Source: Capsaspora owczarzaki ATCC 30864 (taxonomy: Eukaryota > Opisthokonta > Filasterea). From it: DNA of 53,030 nucleotides. Numbering within the stretch: the first letter of the stretch is position 1; the number at the start of each line of letters is the position of its first letter. A model generated the notes under the pieces. The model saw only the letters and a program-made list of their open reading frames with translations. It did not search any database and was not told the origin of the DNA. The position numbers were made by a program, and so were the translations under genes. The DNA lies in NCBI RefSeq assembly GCF_000151315.2, contig NW_011887292.1, positions 3,578,452-3,631,481 on the forward strand, read 5' to 3'. This document shows, one piece after another, positions 29,729 through 39,624 of this stretch.

Positions 29729-31354
29729 TTAGTAAGTGGCCTCTTCCAAGGGGAAGGCAGCATAGGCTTGGGCTCGGCGAGCAGCCATGCGGCGTTGGTA
29801 CAAGAAGAGACCGGCGCCAACAAGGGCAATGCCGCCGATAACACCAAGGACAATGCCAAAAGTCTTGCCGTTCTCGAGCGACTGATCAATCAAACTTTGC
29901 AACAACTGGGGCGCGTCGGGGCACTTGAATGCAGTCTCGTCAAACAGCGTGTTGTCGACGGAGGGCACAAAGAAGAAAAAGTCCCAGGTGTCAACATAGG
30001 CGACAGGGGCGATGGTGCTGCCGACGGCTTGCTGGGTGCCAGTGTTGACAATGCGAACGGGAACGCGGGTGCCCGAGTCGGTCTGGCCGGGATGGATCCA
30101 GCCCTCAGCAGAGAAGAAGACGGTTGTGTTGAACTTGTAAATCATGCCAGCGCGAGTGACAGTGTTGTGGCCAACCCAAGTGTCGCAGACAATGCCGCGG
30201 GGAGCGTTCGATCGGCCAGTGTAGGTAAAGTTGCCGTGCTTGCCAGCAAACAGGTCGGGGATGGAGCCAGCGCGAACGCGCGAGAAGGGACTGGTGTTGG
30301 GGTGCGAGCCAGTGGAAGACAGCACTTCGGAAGAGCACTTGGACTTGGAAGGGGTGATTTGGTAAAAGAAGCCCTCGAATGCCTGCTTGTACTTGTAAAT
30401 GCCGTACGTGTCCTCCTTGAGGGAAGCGTCGTAGCTGTCAATGCGCTCATAGGCTTGATCGAGGTCGACATACCAGTGGGCGGAGGTGAGCGACTCTGCG
30501 CCACCCGTCAGCTTGGTCTCGAGGAAGGTGGTGTACTTGCGCGGCAGCTTGGGGAACGGGACTGAGCCGAGAGCGGGCGCCGGGAGGACGGTCGAGCGCT
30601 CCAGAGGTTGGATGTTGGCGGTGGTGGGCGCGCAAATGACGTAGGGACGAGGAGCAAACTTGGACGCGGGCTGAGCGCCGCTACGGTAGCGGACCATGTC
30701 AATGTACATGGTCGACTGAGCAGTGTTGTTGACATAGTAGGTGGCACCATTGTCGTCCGAGACGTAGGTGGTCGTGGTCGTGTTGATGAGCATACGAAGC
30801 GGCACCTTGCTGACGCCTTCGATCGGGTTGACCGAGACGTAGTATGTGTTGTTGACCACCACCGTGTCGTACGAGAGGGTGTGGTCGACGCGGCTCACAC
30901 TCGACGAAGTCCAGATATCGCAGAGCATGCTGCGCGCGCTCACCGAGCGTCCCTGGTAGTACTTGCGGTTGTACTCGTCGTTCTGCATGAAATCGGCAAC
31001 ACCGTACAGACGCGAGGCAATAATGTCCAGGCCAGCAATCGAGAAGGTCTCGCAGTTTGCCTGTGCGGCCGGGCCAGTGGTCGTCCACGACGTCTCTGCA
31101 TTGGTGCCGAGGTTGACGACGCTGGCGCGGTCGAGTGCGGTGCCGCGGCCGTCGTTGCGCAGCAAGCGCAGATCGTAGTCGTACCACTCGAGGTACGAGT
31201 CTGACATGGCGCGATCAATGTAGCCAATCGACACCAGCGCAGAGTACTGCAGCGGCGTTGGTGGCATGTAGGGATCGAGCGCCGCAGCAGGCGACAGCAG
31301 CAGCAGCATGACTGTGGCAATGGGCGCCAAAGCAGCGAGGACTATCCGAGCCAT
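29729..31354 (-). CDS. Type I membrane protein with duplicated ectodomain, unrecognised
   Basis: Single-exon frame of 541 residues from ATG 31354 (MARIVLAALAPIATVMLLLL); the frame is open further upstream, but that part is homopolymer-derived. Signal peptide 1 to about 25; one transmembrane helix near 498-517 (FGIVLGVIGGIALVGAGLFL); short basic cytoplasmic tail with YAAF, a possible Yxx-hydrophobic sorting signal. The ectodomain looks like two related halves: GRSVSARSMLCDIW then KVPLRMLINT in the first, GRSNAPRGIVCDTW then RVPVRIVNTG in the second. Paired Cys and several N-x-S/T sites (NNT, NTT, NFT) suit a folded, glycosylated surface domain. The layout recalls beta-rich, LolA-like lipid-binding ectodomains of protists and invertebrates, but that is a guess. 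Confidence 0.82.
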   Translation of the reverse strand: MARIVLAALAPIATVMLLLLSPAAALDPYMPPTPLQYSALVSIGYIDRAMSDSYLEWYDYDLRLLRNDGRGTALDRASVVNLGTNAETSWTTTGPAAQANCETFSIAGLDIIASRLYGVADFMQNDEYNRKYYQGRSVSARSMLCDIWTSSSVSRVDHTLSYDTVVVNNTYYVSVNPIEGVSKVPLRMLINTTTTTYVSDDNGATYYVNNTAQSTMYIDMVRYRSGAQPASKFAPRPYVICAPTTANIQPLERSTVLPAPALGSVPFPKLPRKYTTFLETKLTGGAESLTSAHWYVDLDQAYERIDSYDASLKEDTYGIYKYKQAFEGFFYQITPSKSKCSSEVLSSTGSHPNTSPFSRVRAGSIPDLFAGKHGNFTYTGRSNAPRGIVCDTWVGHNTVTRAGMIYKFNTTVFFSAEGWIHPGQTDSGTRVPVRIVNTGTQQAVGSTIAPVAYVDTWDFFFFVPSVDNTLFDETAFKCPDAPQLLQSLIDQSLENGKTFGIVLGVIGGIALVGAGLFLYQRRMAARRAQAYAAFPLEEATY

Positions 31355-32449
31355 TTGTTGTTTGGGGGGTGGTTTTGCGATTTGGTTTGAAGGTGGATTT
31401 CCTCCTAAAAGAGTGACTCTGTGTTCAAACATGCAATCAATGGAAGCAAAGGGAAAAGGAAAGGAAAGGAAGGGAAAGGGAAAAAAAAGTGAGCCACCAC
31501 AAGCAACAAAATGCGAAAAAAAAAAAAAAAAAAAAGGAACCGAGTCCAAAAACCGGTTTAGAACGAAAAAAGAAAAAAAAAGAAAAAAACAAGAAAAAAA
31601 GAGAGAATCACAATCACAAGCAAACGCATTCAACATCCAAAATCAGATTGAATGCGGTGTAAACAGAGAAAAGGGGGTTGTTGTTAAGGGCGTTTGAGGG
31701 GCAGCAGGAGGAAGAAGACACGAGCTGGGAACATTCAAACCAAAAAAAAAAAAAGAAAGAAGCAGGAACCAGCACGAGGAACCACTTTTTCAATTCTGAT
31801 CGCCGCTTCTACGTCGACCGACGCACACGGACAAGAGTGAGTTTGCGCAGGGCTTGAGAGGCCTGTTCAAGCAGACAGCGGGCCCCAACTTGCGATGCAC
31901 GCAGCTCAGGCTGAGCGCGAAAAGTTTGGCCTTTTTTTTTTGAAAGAGATTGGTTTTTTGTTCCATGTGTGAGATGGAAAAAAGCGCAGTCAACACGGGT
32001 CTCAGCATCGAGGAACGAAAACGGAGCAACTACAAGCCAGCATGCGTGTAGGATGTGCGATCGCGGGGTTTGCAGAGTCGAGCCGGCGAGTGTGTGGGGG
32101 ACAAGCAAGAGCAACGAAAAGGCGATGGGAAAGAAGGACGTAAAGCAATGCATCACCAAACAAAATATTACAATAATAATAAAAAAATAATATTAAAAAA
32201 ATATTAAAAAAAAGAAAAAAAGAAAAAGAAAAAGAGTGAAACAGCATTACAATCATCGAGATTGAAGTTCAGCTCAGAAACACAAGTTCGAGAAGCGAGC
32301 GCCAAAGAACAACAAGAACAACCAAAATCCACAACAGAACATGACAACCCAGCAAGACATCGAAGGAGCAGCACGAACGAACGCGACGTGTCTCAGCAAG
32401 CTGGATTTGGATTTGGATTTGGAGGCCAGTCAGTCAGTCATCACTGCAC
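31355..32449. other. 1.1 kb spacer between divergent genes
   Basis: This must hold the promoters of the duplicated-ectodomain gene (-) and the CLC gene (+). It shows GGAAAA repeats at 31450-31485, A runs at 31517-31533 and 31742-31753, and an AT-only stretch (AATATTA and TAATAAT units) at 32160-32215. Its last 180 bases are A/C-rich, as in a 5' UTR. A GATTTG repeat at 32403-32420 precedes the likely CLC start. No gene is seen. Confidence 0.5.
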
Positions 32450-35400
32450 ATGTCGGACGACGAGGACGACCCGCCAATCCTGTTTGGCAGGCCGCGACCC
32501 GAGCCCCTCGCAGCGCCTCAGACAGCAGGAGGCAGAGCCGAAGCGGGACAAGGAGCAAGCTGCTGTTGCTGCTGCTGCTGCAGGTCGTGGCGGCAACACC
32601 ACCGCTTCACCATCGACAGTGCTCATCACTGCCGCTCAAGCTCAGGCTCAAGCACAAGCACAAGATCAAGCAGGCAGGAGCCAGCCGGCAGATACCGCAC
32701 TGCGGTCGACAGCAGGCGTGAGCTCAGGCAGCAGCCTTGGGGTGCAACGAGCGGCATCCACTCGCAGCCGAGTCAGTTTCGCGACCGAACCCCACTTTAG
32801 CGTCACAGAGCACGCGCAGGCACCAGCAGGCGCCCCATCAACGACGATGACAAGTGCTTCTAGTGACGATGTTGGTGCTGGTGCTGGTGCTGGTGCTGGC
32901 TCTGGTACTCCTGTTGCCGCTGCCACAAAGCGACACTCTGGGCTCTATGCGCGCTCCGCCTCCAGTCAGGATGCAAGCCACCCGCTTGACACGCTGATGC
33001 TCTCAAGGCAGTTTCCAAGCCCGGGACGAGTCATCGCATGGCCGCGACAGCCCGCTTCATCTTCAAGATCACCACCACCACGACCACCACCACTCCCCAC
33101 CGCCCTCGGCCTCGCATCATCATCACACATTCGACGACTTTCGAGACAATGTCTCCAACTTTGTGTACCATGGCATGCAGCGCCTGCGCCAGCGACTGTC
33201 GCACGAAAGCAAGGCCGCCGAGACGCTCAATTTCGAGGCCATGGACACGGTCGAGAGCGAGGAGATGCGCTCAAAGCTCTTGTCGCGATCGTACCGGATT
33301 GAGCGTGCGGTCGCCCTGTACACACTGGCGGTCGTCACTGCAATACTGATTGCCCTGATCTACTATGGCTCGCACAAGTGGATTAACGTCATGTCCGACT
33401 ACCGAATGGACAGTCTTGTTTTCGCCCACAAGGACGATCCTGGCCAGGCGTGGATTTTGTCGACGCTCTTTTCCGCGACGCTCGTCACGATTGCGCTCGT
33501 GCTCGTGTTTATTGCGCCAGCAGCCACAGGCTCGGGCATTCCCGAAGTCATTGGGTACCTCAACGGCGTTGCCATCCCAGGCCTTGTCTCGTTCAAGACG
33601 CTCATTGTCAAAATTCTGGGCACCGGCCTGGCAGTCGGCTCTGGTCTGATGTGTGATCCGGAAGGCCCCACTGTGCACATTGGCGCGAGCCTGTCCGTTG
33701 TGCTGATGCGCGAGGTCGGATTTTTGCGCACCTTCATCTTCAAGCGCCAGGATGCGGAGGAGCCCCACCTTTCCTCTGTTGCCGCCCTGTCCAGCTCGAT
33801 GAGCTTTCTATCTTTTACCTTTTCCAATTCGTCGCAGCACCCCAACCAGACGTCGTCACTCGGTAAAGCATCCACTTCCTCCTTTGCTGACGCCTCCTCC
33901 AGCGCCTACGCTCCAACCTACGGCATGAATAGCTACAGTGTCGGACGGTCGGCAACCAGCTCGGCACCGTCAACGCCCTCTGCAGCAAACCCTGCTGATT
34001 GCGAGGAACCTGAGAGCAACTTTCGCATCAGTTTCTGGCATCGGATGAAACGTTTTCTCCACCTCCGGCGAGTCCACCATCGCGCTCCGAAAGCCGACCG
34101 TGAAAACGTCTTTTTTGCCATGGTTGGCGCATGCACCGGTCTGGCTGCAGCATTTCATTCGCCACTCGCCGGCGTTGTGTTTGCCATTGAAGAGGCCATG
34201 TCCTTCTTCCATCCACGGCTCATCTTCCGCTGCTTCTTGGCTGCGTCTGTCTCCTACTGGACCCTGCTCATCATCTACAGTGGTGGCTCCATTAACGTCT
34301 CAGACCTCGTTCTCTTTGGTGATGATGCGAACTGCCAGTCCACCTTTGATATCGGTGACTTTGTCGCCTACGTGATTTTGGGTGTCATCTCGGGCTTGCT
34401 GGGTGCCGCATACAACCGCGTGTACCTCTACTTGACGCACCTGCGCCATCGCTTCATTGGCGAGTACCCGTTGCGCCGTTGGCTCGAAGCCATGGGCATT
34501 GTGATCATCACTGCGCTCCTGACGGTCTATGTACCTCACGGCGAAACGTGCGAACCCATGTCGAACGCGCTGTCCGTCTTCAGTCATCTGAATCTCTGCG
34601 CCAACGAAACGAAAATTGTCTCCGCCTTCGCTGATGTGTGCGTTCCGCTCTCCGTTCAGTACATGTTGACAGACTTGGCGGATTCCGACGTCCTCGCGAA
34701 CAATGGAACATTGTGTTACCCGTGGGCCTTTATTTCGAGCATTGTTGATCTTTCTCCGATGCGCCAAGTCCTGGACGTCCCCATCACCGAGGAGCTTGGT
34801 ATCGATTACTTCTCGTGCTACTACGAGTGGGGATCTCTTCTCCAGGTGACTCCCGATAATGCGCTGCGCAACCTGCTTCGTCGCGGCACGTACAACATTT
34901 TCAGCATGAAAGTCCTCGCAGGCTACTTTGGCATTGCGTTTTTGCTGACCCAGCTGACTGCAGGTCTCGCCATTCCGGCAAGTAATGTGCTGCCAGCCTT
35001 GCTGGTTGGCGGCTCGCTGGGACGCTTTTTCGGCATGTTTGTCAACGAGTACATCAAGATACCTCTGGGCGCTCGGCTCATTGATCCCGGCTTGACTGCT
35101 GTGATTGGCGCCGGCTCGTTTTGGGCCGGCATTGCGCGAATCACCCTGACTGTCACGCTCATCATGATGGATGTCACACAGAGTCCCGACGCCCTCGCAG
35201 GCTTGCTGATTGCCATCATTGCGTCCGTCACCATCGGCAACGCGCTCTCCCCGTCGCTTTACCACGCCTTGTTGCACGTGGGAAACATTCCTTTCATCGA
35301 GCACGAGCCTCCGCCCGAAGCCGCGACAGAACGCGTCCACGACCTCATGTCCAAGCCTGTTCTGGTCATCCCCCGTCTTGTGCGCGCCAAGTTTCTGCAT

Positions 35401-36687
35401 CGCATGCTGTCGGCTTGCAGCCACCACGGATTCCCTGTCGTCGAGGACTACCGTCGCAACCGCGGCTTGCCAGCGCCGACGACGCCAACCGGCGGCCACG
35501 AGCAAACAAAGCTGGGTGGCTTGCGTCGACACGGCAAGTTGGTGGGTCTGGTTTTGCGCTACCATCTCGAGGTCGCTCTCCACCAGGTCGTGGCCGACGC
35601 GTTGCGGCGCAAAGAAGCCGAGCAAGCCCGACGCCACCCCACATCCGAATACCTGCGCGCACGCCACCAGTTTGCCAAAGTCCATCATCCGAATTTGCAC
35701 ATTACGAATTCTTCTCTCGTGGCACCCATGCCAACTGCAACCTCGGTCACCCAGCTCGATCTCCTGGAAGCCGAAGCCCTTCGCGCACTGCGCCACTTTG
35801 ACGAGCAGGCGTCGTCACACACTGTGCGGCGCGGCATCATTGCGCCCCTGTCGCTCGTGCCAGACGTGCTCATCGACCTGTCGACCATCATGCATCGCTC
35901 GCCAACCACCATTATGGCGGGCATGCCAGTCGCCAAGGCGTTTTCCGTTTTTCGGCAGCTTGGACTGCGCCACCTCGTGGTCGTCGACCACAGCTACCAT
36001 GTCGTGGGCATCCTGACACGATCGCACTTTGTCAAGCATACGCCGCACACGTCGACCGATCCTGACACGCCTGTAGAGAAGGACATGTATCAGACTCAGT
36101 CGCGTGCCAGCGCGGCGACGACGCCCACGCGCGTGAGCCAGGACCTTCCCAGTCGGGCGTCCATTCCAATGACGCCCTTGCATCGGCTGAGTCGGCACAT
36201 TCCCGGGCTTGCCAGGCCTGCTTCCGTCTTTACGTTCAATGGTGATCCAGATGCGGCAGATGCAACTGCTGCCAATACTGCTGCTGCTGCTGCTGCTAGT
36301 ACTGCTAATACTGCTGCTGTGACGATTCCTGACGATACGCGCATCAATGTTGATCATCCGACGACTCCGCGCTTTAGCATTGGCGGCGCGCATTCGCCGG
36401 CATCGGCTGGCAGTGCAAACAACCTGTCGGCGGGCAGTGGGCTTGATCATGGCCTCGACGCAGAAGACGATGCGTTGTCCAGCAGCAGCGACAGCAGTGA
36501 TTCCAGCGACACCAGCGATAGTGATGAGGGTGACGAGCCAGAGCACGATCCAACGCAGTCGGCGCAGCAACGGCAGTTGATTTACGAGCTGTCTCAGGAG
36601 CCCGCGACCGTGTCTCAATCCTCCGATCTCCCCGTCCTTGCAATGGAGCCTGAAGACGGTCCTGAAGCGTTCGAGACGGATGTTTAA
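32450..36687 (+). CDS. CLC-type H+/Cl- exchanger with two CBS domains; 5' exons uncertain
   Basis: The main frame is open from about 32998 to the stop at 36687 and encodes the whole channel core. Signature motifs are GSGIPE (33529-33546), DPEGP (33655-33669; gating Glu kept, but the usual GK replaced by DP) and FAIEEAMSF near 34180-34205, whose Glu pair marks the proton-coupled exchangers of the CLC-3 to CLC-7 group. A third conserved loop is LAIPASNVLPALLVGGSLGR. Two CBS domains follow (DLMSKPVLVIPRL; DLSTIMHRSPTTIMAGMPVA). The tail is acidic and Ser-rich and ends ETDV, a class I PDZ-ligand pattern. The likely start is MSDDEDDPPILFGR at 32450. Reaching the core frame needs two joins: 32583 to 32678 (GTCGTG...GGCAG) and a second near 32904-33007. 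Both are weak, so the N-terminus is provisional. Confidence 0.85.
32877..32903 (+). repeat. (GGTGCT)n array coding for Gly-Ala repeats
   Basis: About four to five copies of GGTGCT in the N-terminal region of the CLC gene, read as Gly-Ala. It sits next to the uncertain second splice junction. Confidence 0.8.
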
Positions 36688-36857
36688 GTGTTGTTCAAGT
36701 TTTGAGTTGTCTGAGTGCAGGAAGATGTACTTTTAGAGTGTAACCAATGTACTGGTCCTAACAATGCGTTTTTGTTCGCTTCCTGTCTGAGCCAAGTCAC
36801 AGCCACTCTTTTTTTTTTTTGTTTCTTGTTTTTTTGTTCAATTCGATTTCTCAGAAC

Positions 36858-39406
36858 ATGTCAAAACGCGCCCACGACGATGGCGCTGACGACGCCCGCA
36901 GCAGCCTTCCTCGCGACTCGTCGTCTCCTCTGACCGACAGTGTTGGAGCTGTGCGACCTCATCCAGACGAGCATGCACGAAAGCGAGTTGCGCTGGACGT
37001 TGCTGCGTCTTCTACACAACAGGACGACGCTTCTCAGCGCAGCCAAGCCAAGCCAATGATGTCGGACGACGATCTGCTGCTGACCACGGGCATCTCGTCG
37101 AATGCAGCCGTGTCTGCGCTCAAGACCAAGCTGCGCGCGCCGGCAGCAGCCATGGCGATGGGAGCGTCAGGCTCGACAACGACGCCCGGCTCAGTGGGAC
37201 TCGCTGCTGGCTCACCCGCGGCGGCGGCGGCTGGAGTCGCGCGGTCGGACTCGTCGCTCGCACTCGCTGCTCTGACTGGTGGCTGGAAACGCACCAAGAG
37301 CCAGCCGGCGTCGGCGCTGGGAACGCCGTTGGCACTCAGCCAGAACTCGTCTGCTGGAGCGTCACCCGTTCCGACTGCCGCTCCCGTGCCAATGCCAATG
37401 GACGAGACGACCCAACCGTCGACTACAACTACTACTAGTAGTAGTGAAGCTAACTTGGTGAAGCAAGCAGCTGCGCAACCGCAGAGCAATCCAGTTGCAA
37501 CACTGCCAACCTCAGCCACTGCCCCTCCTGCGACAAGCAGCAGCAACAGCAGCAGCAGCAGCAGCAGTGCTTCCAAGCCAGTCACTGAAGCTCAGTGCAA
37601 CCAAATCGCTGCAAAGCTCATGAAGGCCGAAATGATGGGCGATGCAGACAAGATTAGCAAGCTCAAACTCGAGCTGGAAACGGCGCGAGCAGCGCTTGCA
37701 GCGTCCCAGCACCAACCAACAGCCGTGTTCAGCAGTGTATCAGCGCCGGTTGCGCACGAGCGTTCATCATCCGCGCCACGAAGCGAATCGCGAAATCAGC
37801 ACCGAGACCATCGTGAGCATCGAGACCATCGAGACCATAGAGACCATCGAGACCATCGTGACCACCGAGACAGCCGCGATCGTCGAGACAGTCATGGCCG
37901 TGACCAGCGAGAAGAGAGTCGACACGACCGCCATGATCGCCATGATCGCCGCGATCGCGACCGCAATCATCACGCTTCGAGCTCAGCCCCGGATGAGGTC
38001 GAGGTTGTGGCGGGCCAGACAGATCGTACGGGAGGCCTTCGGCCACTACCTTCGTCGTTCGGAAGTGATATTCGATCGATGGCGCAGCGTGAAAAGTTGG
38101 GTGCTGGCGTGGAAGACTACGATCGAGACTTTGCCAAGAATGTGATGAAGATTTCCCGCGGCAGCTCTGGCCTCAACTCGGAGCACGATGTCGGCGACGA
38201 GTATGTTCGTCGCCACCACGATGATGCAGCCGCAAAGAAGAGCTCTCGACATAATCGACCTGGCATGACGGATGAAGGTGAGAGAAGCGGCTGTTGAAGA
38301 TTTGGGTTTTTTACCACGTCAAAGTGTTGCTCATTTGTCTTTCTGAACGTGCTTTAGACAAGGCGCGCAACCGGGCAGTGCTGGATCACAATCGCCATCA
38401 AGCAACTTTGGATGGCTGTCCCTTGTGTCCCACGTCGTCGCACTATCAGGCACATCTGACGATCGCAACCGGGATTAACTGCTACCTCGCATTACCTGCT
38501 TCCGGATCTCTGGCAAAAGGCCACTGCGTGATTGTGCCAATTCAGCATTCAGTGTCTGCCAGCACGTTTGACGAGGAAGTCATTGACGAGATGCAGGTAA
38601 AGGGTGTGGTTGAGATTGGCATGTTGTATTTTTCGATTTTCTCGATTCTCTTGAATTCTTTTGTGTTTGCATGTGGCGTGCTTGTGGCACTGTTCTCACG
38701 TTCGTGTTGACCCCCTTTTTTTGTTGGTCCTTCCCCTTCCCCCCTCCCTCCACCCTTCTCTCGTCCATCCAGCTCTTCCGCAAGTTTGTCACCAAAATGT
38801 TCTTGGCGCAGGATCTTGACGTCGTGTTCCTTGAGACAGTCATGCACCTCAAGCGCCAGCACCACACCAAGATTGAGTGCATTCCACTATCTCGCGACTT
38901 GGGCAGCGAGGCACCCATGTACTACAAGGTGAGCACAATGCTTGAGCAACAGAGTCCTCAACCAATCTTGATTCCAGACCAGCCGACTCACTGCTTTATC
39001 GACACCTCCTTTCGACGAGCAGAAGGCAATCGTTGAGGCCGAGTCCGAGTGGCAAGCCAACCCCAAATTGATTGAGACGAAAGGGCGGCCGATTCGCAAT
39101 TGCCTTCCAGCGGGCTTTCCGTACTTTCACGTGGAGTTCGGCATGGACTTTGGGTATGCTCACGTTGTCGATAACGAACTCAAGTTCCGCCCCACCTTTG
39201 GAAAGGAAGTTGTTGGTGGGCTGCTTGAACTCGAGCCGCATCTTTGGACCAATCCCCACAACGAAAAGTTTCCTCAACAAAAGGCGCGCGTCGACGCGTT
39301 CCGGACTCTGTGGCGCCCGTTCGATTGGACACGGCGGTTGCACGAACAGGCTCCGGCTTCGGAAGATGCCGCAGAACAGTCTCAGCAGCATGCTGCACGA
39401 GTTTGA
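36858..39406 (+). CDS. CWF19L2: CWF19L2-type spliceosomal protein (CwfJ domains), 4 exons
   Basis: Probably acts late in splicing, in intron lariat processing with the debranching machinery, in the nucleus. Exons 36858-38277, 38358-38596, 38773-38928 and 39023-39406 give 732 residues, phases consistent. Residues 1 to about 300 are disordered (Ala, Ser, Thr), then an RDH/HRD-repeat tract near 312-360. A short conserved stretch (DRTGGLRPLPSSFGSDIRSM, then DYDRDFAKNVMKISRG) precedes the CwfJ N-domain with CPLCPTSSHYQAHLTIATG and the HIT-like KGHCVIVPIQHS. The C-domain has the family end GFPYFHVEFGMDFGYAHVV and RKRxx-type packing (FRTLWRPFDWTRRL). No N-terminal phosphoesterase domain is present, which favours CWF19L2 over CWF19L1. 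Confidence 0.9.
37801..37868 (+). repeat. Imperfect GAGACCATC nonamer array coding for RDH units
   Basis: About seven copies of a nine-base unit, GAGACCATC with variants (GTGAGCATC, GAGACCATA, GTGACCACC), lie in frame in exon 1 of the CWF19L2-type gene. They code for alternating Arg-Asp-His and Arg-Glu-His units, typical of RD/RS-like splicing proteins. Confidence 0.8.
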
Positions 39407-39624
39407 TAGCAAAACTCCGATTGTACTTGTACACATGCTGATTGGTTTGAATAAGAGTGGGTTTTTAATTCAGTTAACGGAGAATCATTTACAAGCGAGC
39501 AAGGAAAGCGGAGGAGCGGGGGGGGGGGTTGTTAACAAAAGGCATAGCGGTTTACAAAGCTAAAGCTAAGAAAGGAGAAAAAACACAATTCAAGAATTAA
39601 GAATCAACCAAAAAGCAAAAGCAT

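Noticed and set aside
34300-35796. 498-codon minus-strand open frame opposite the CLC gene
   Set aside because: Antisense shadow; no recognisable motif while the plus strand has all CLC hallmarks.
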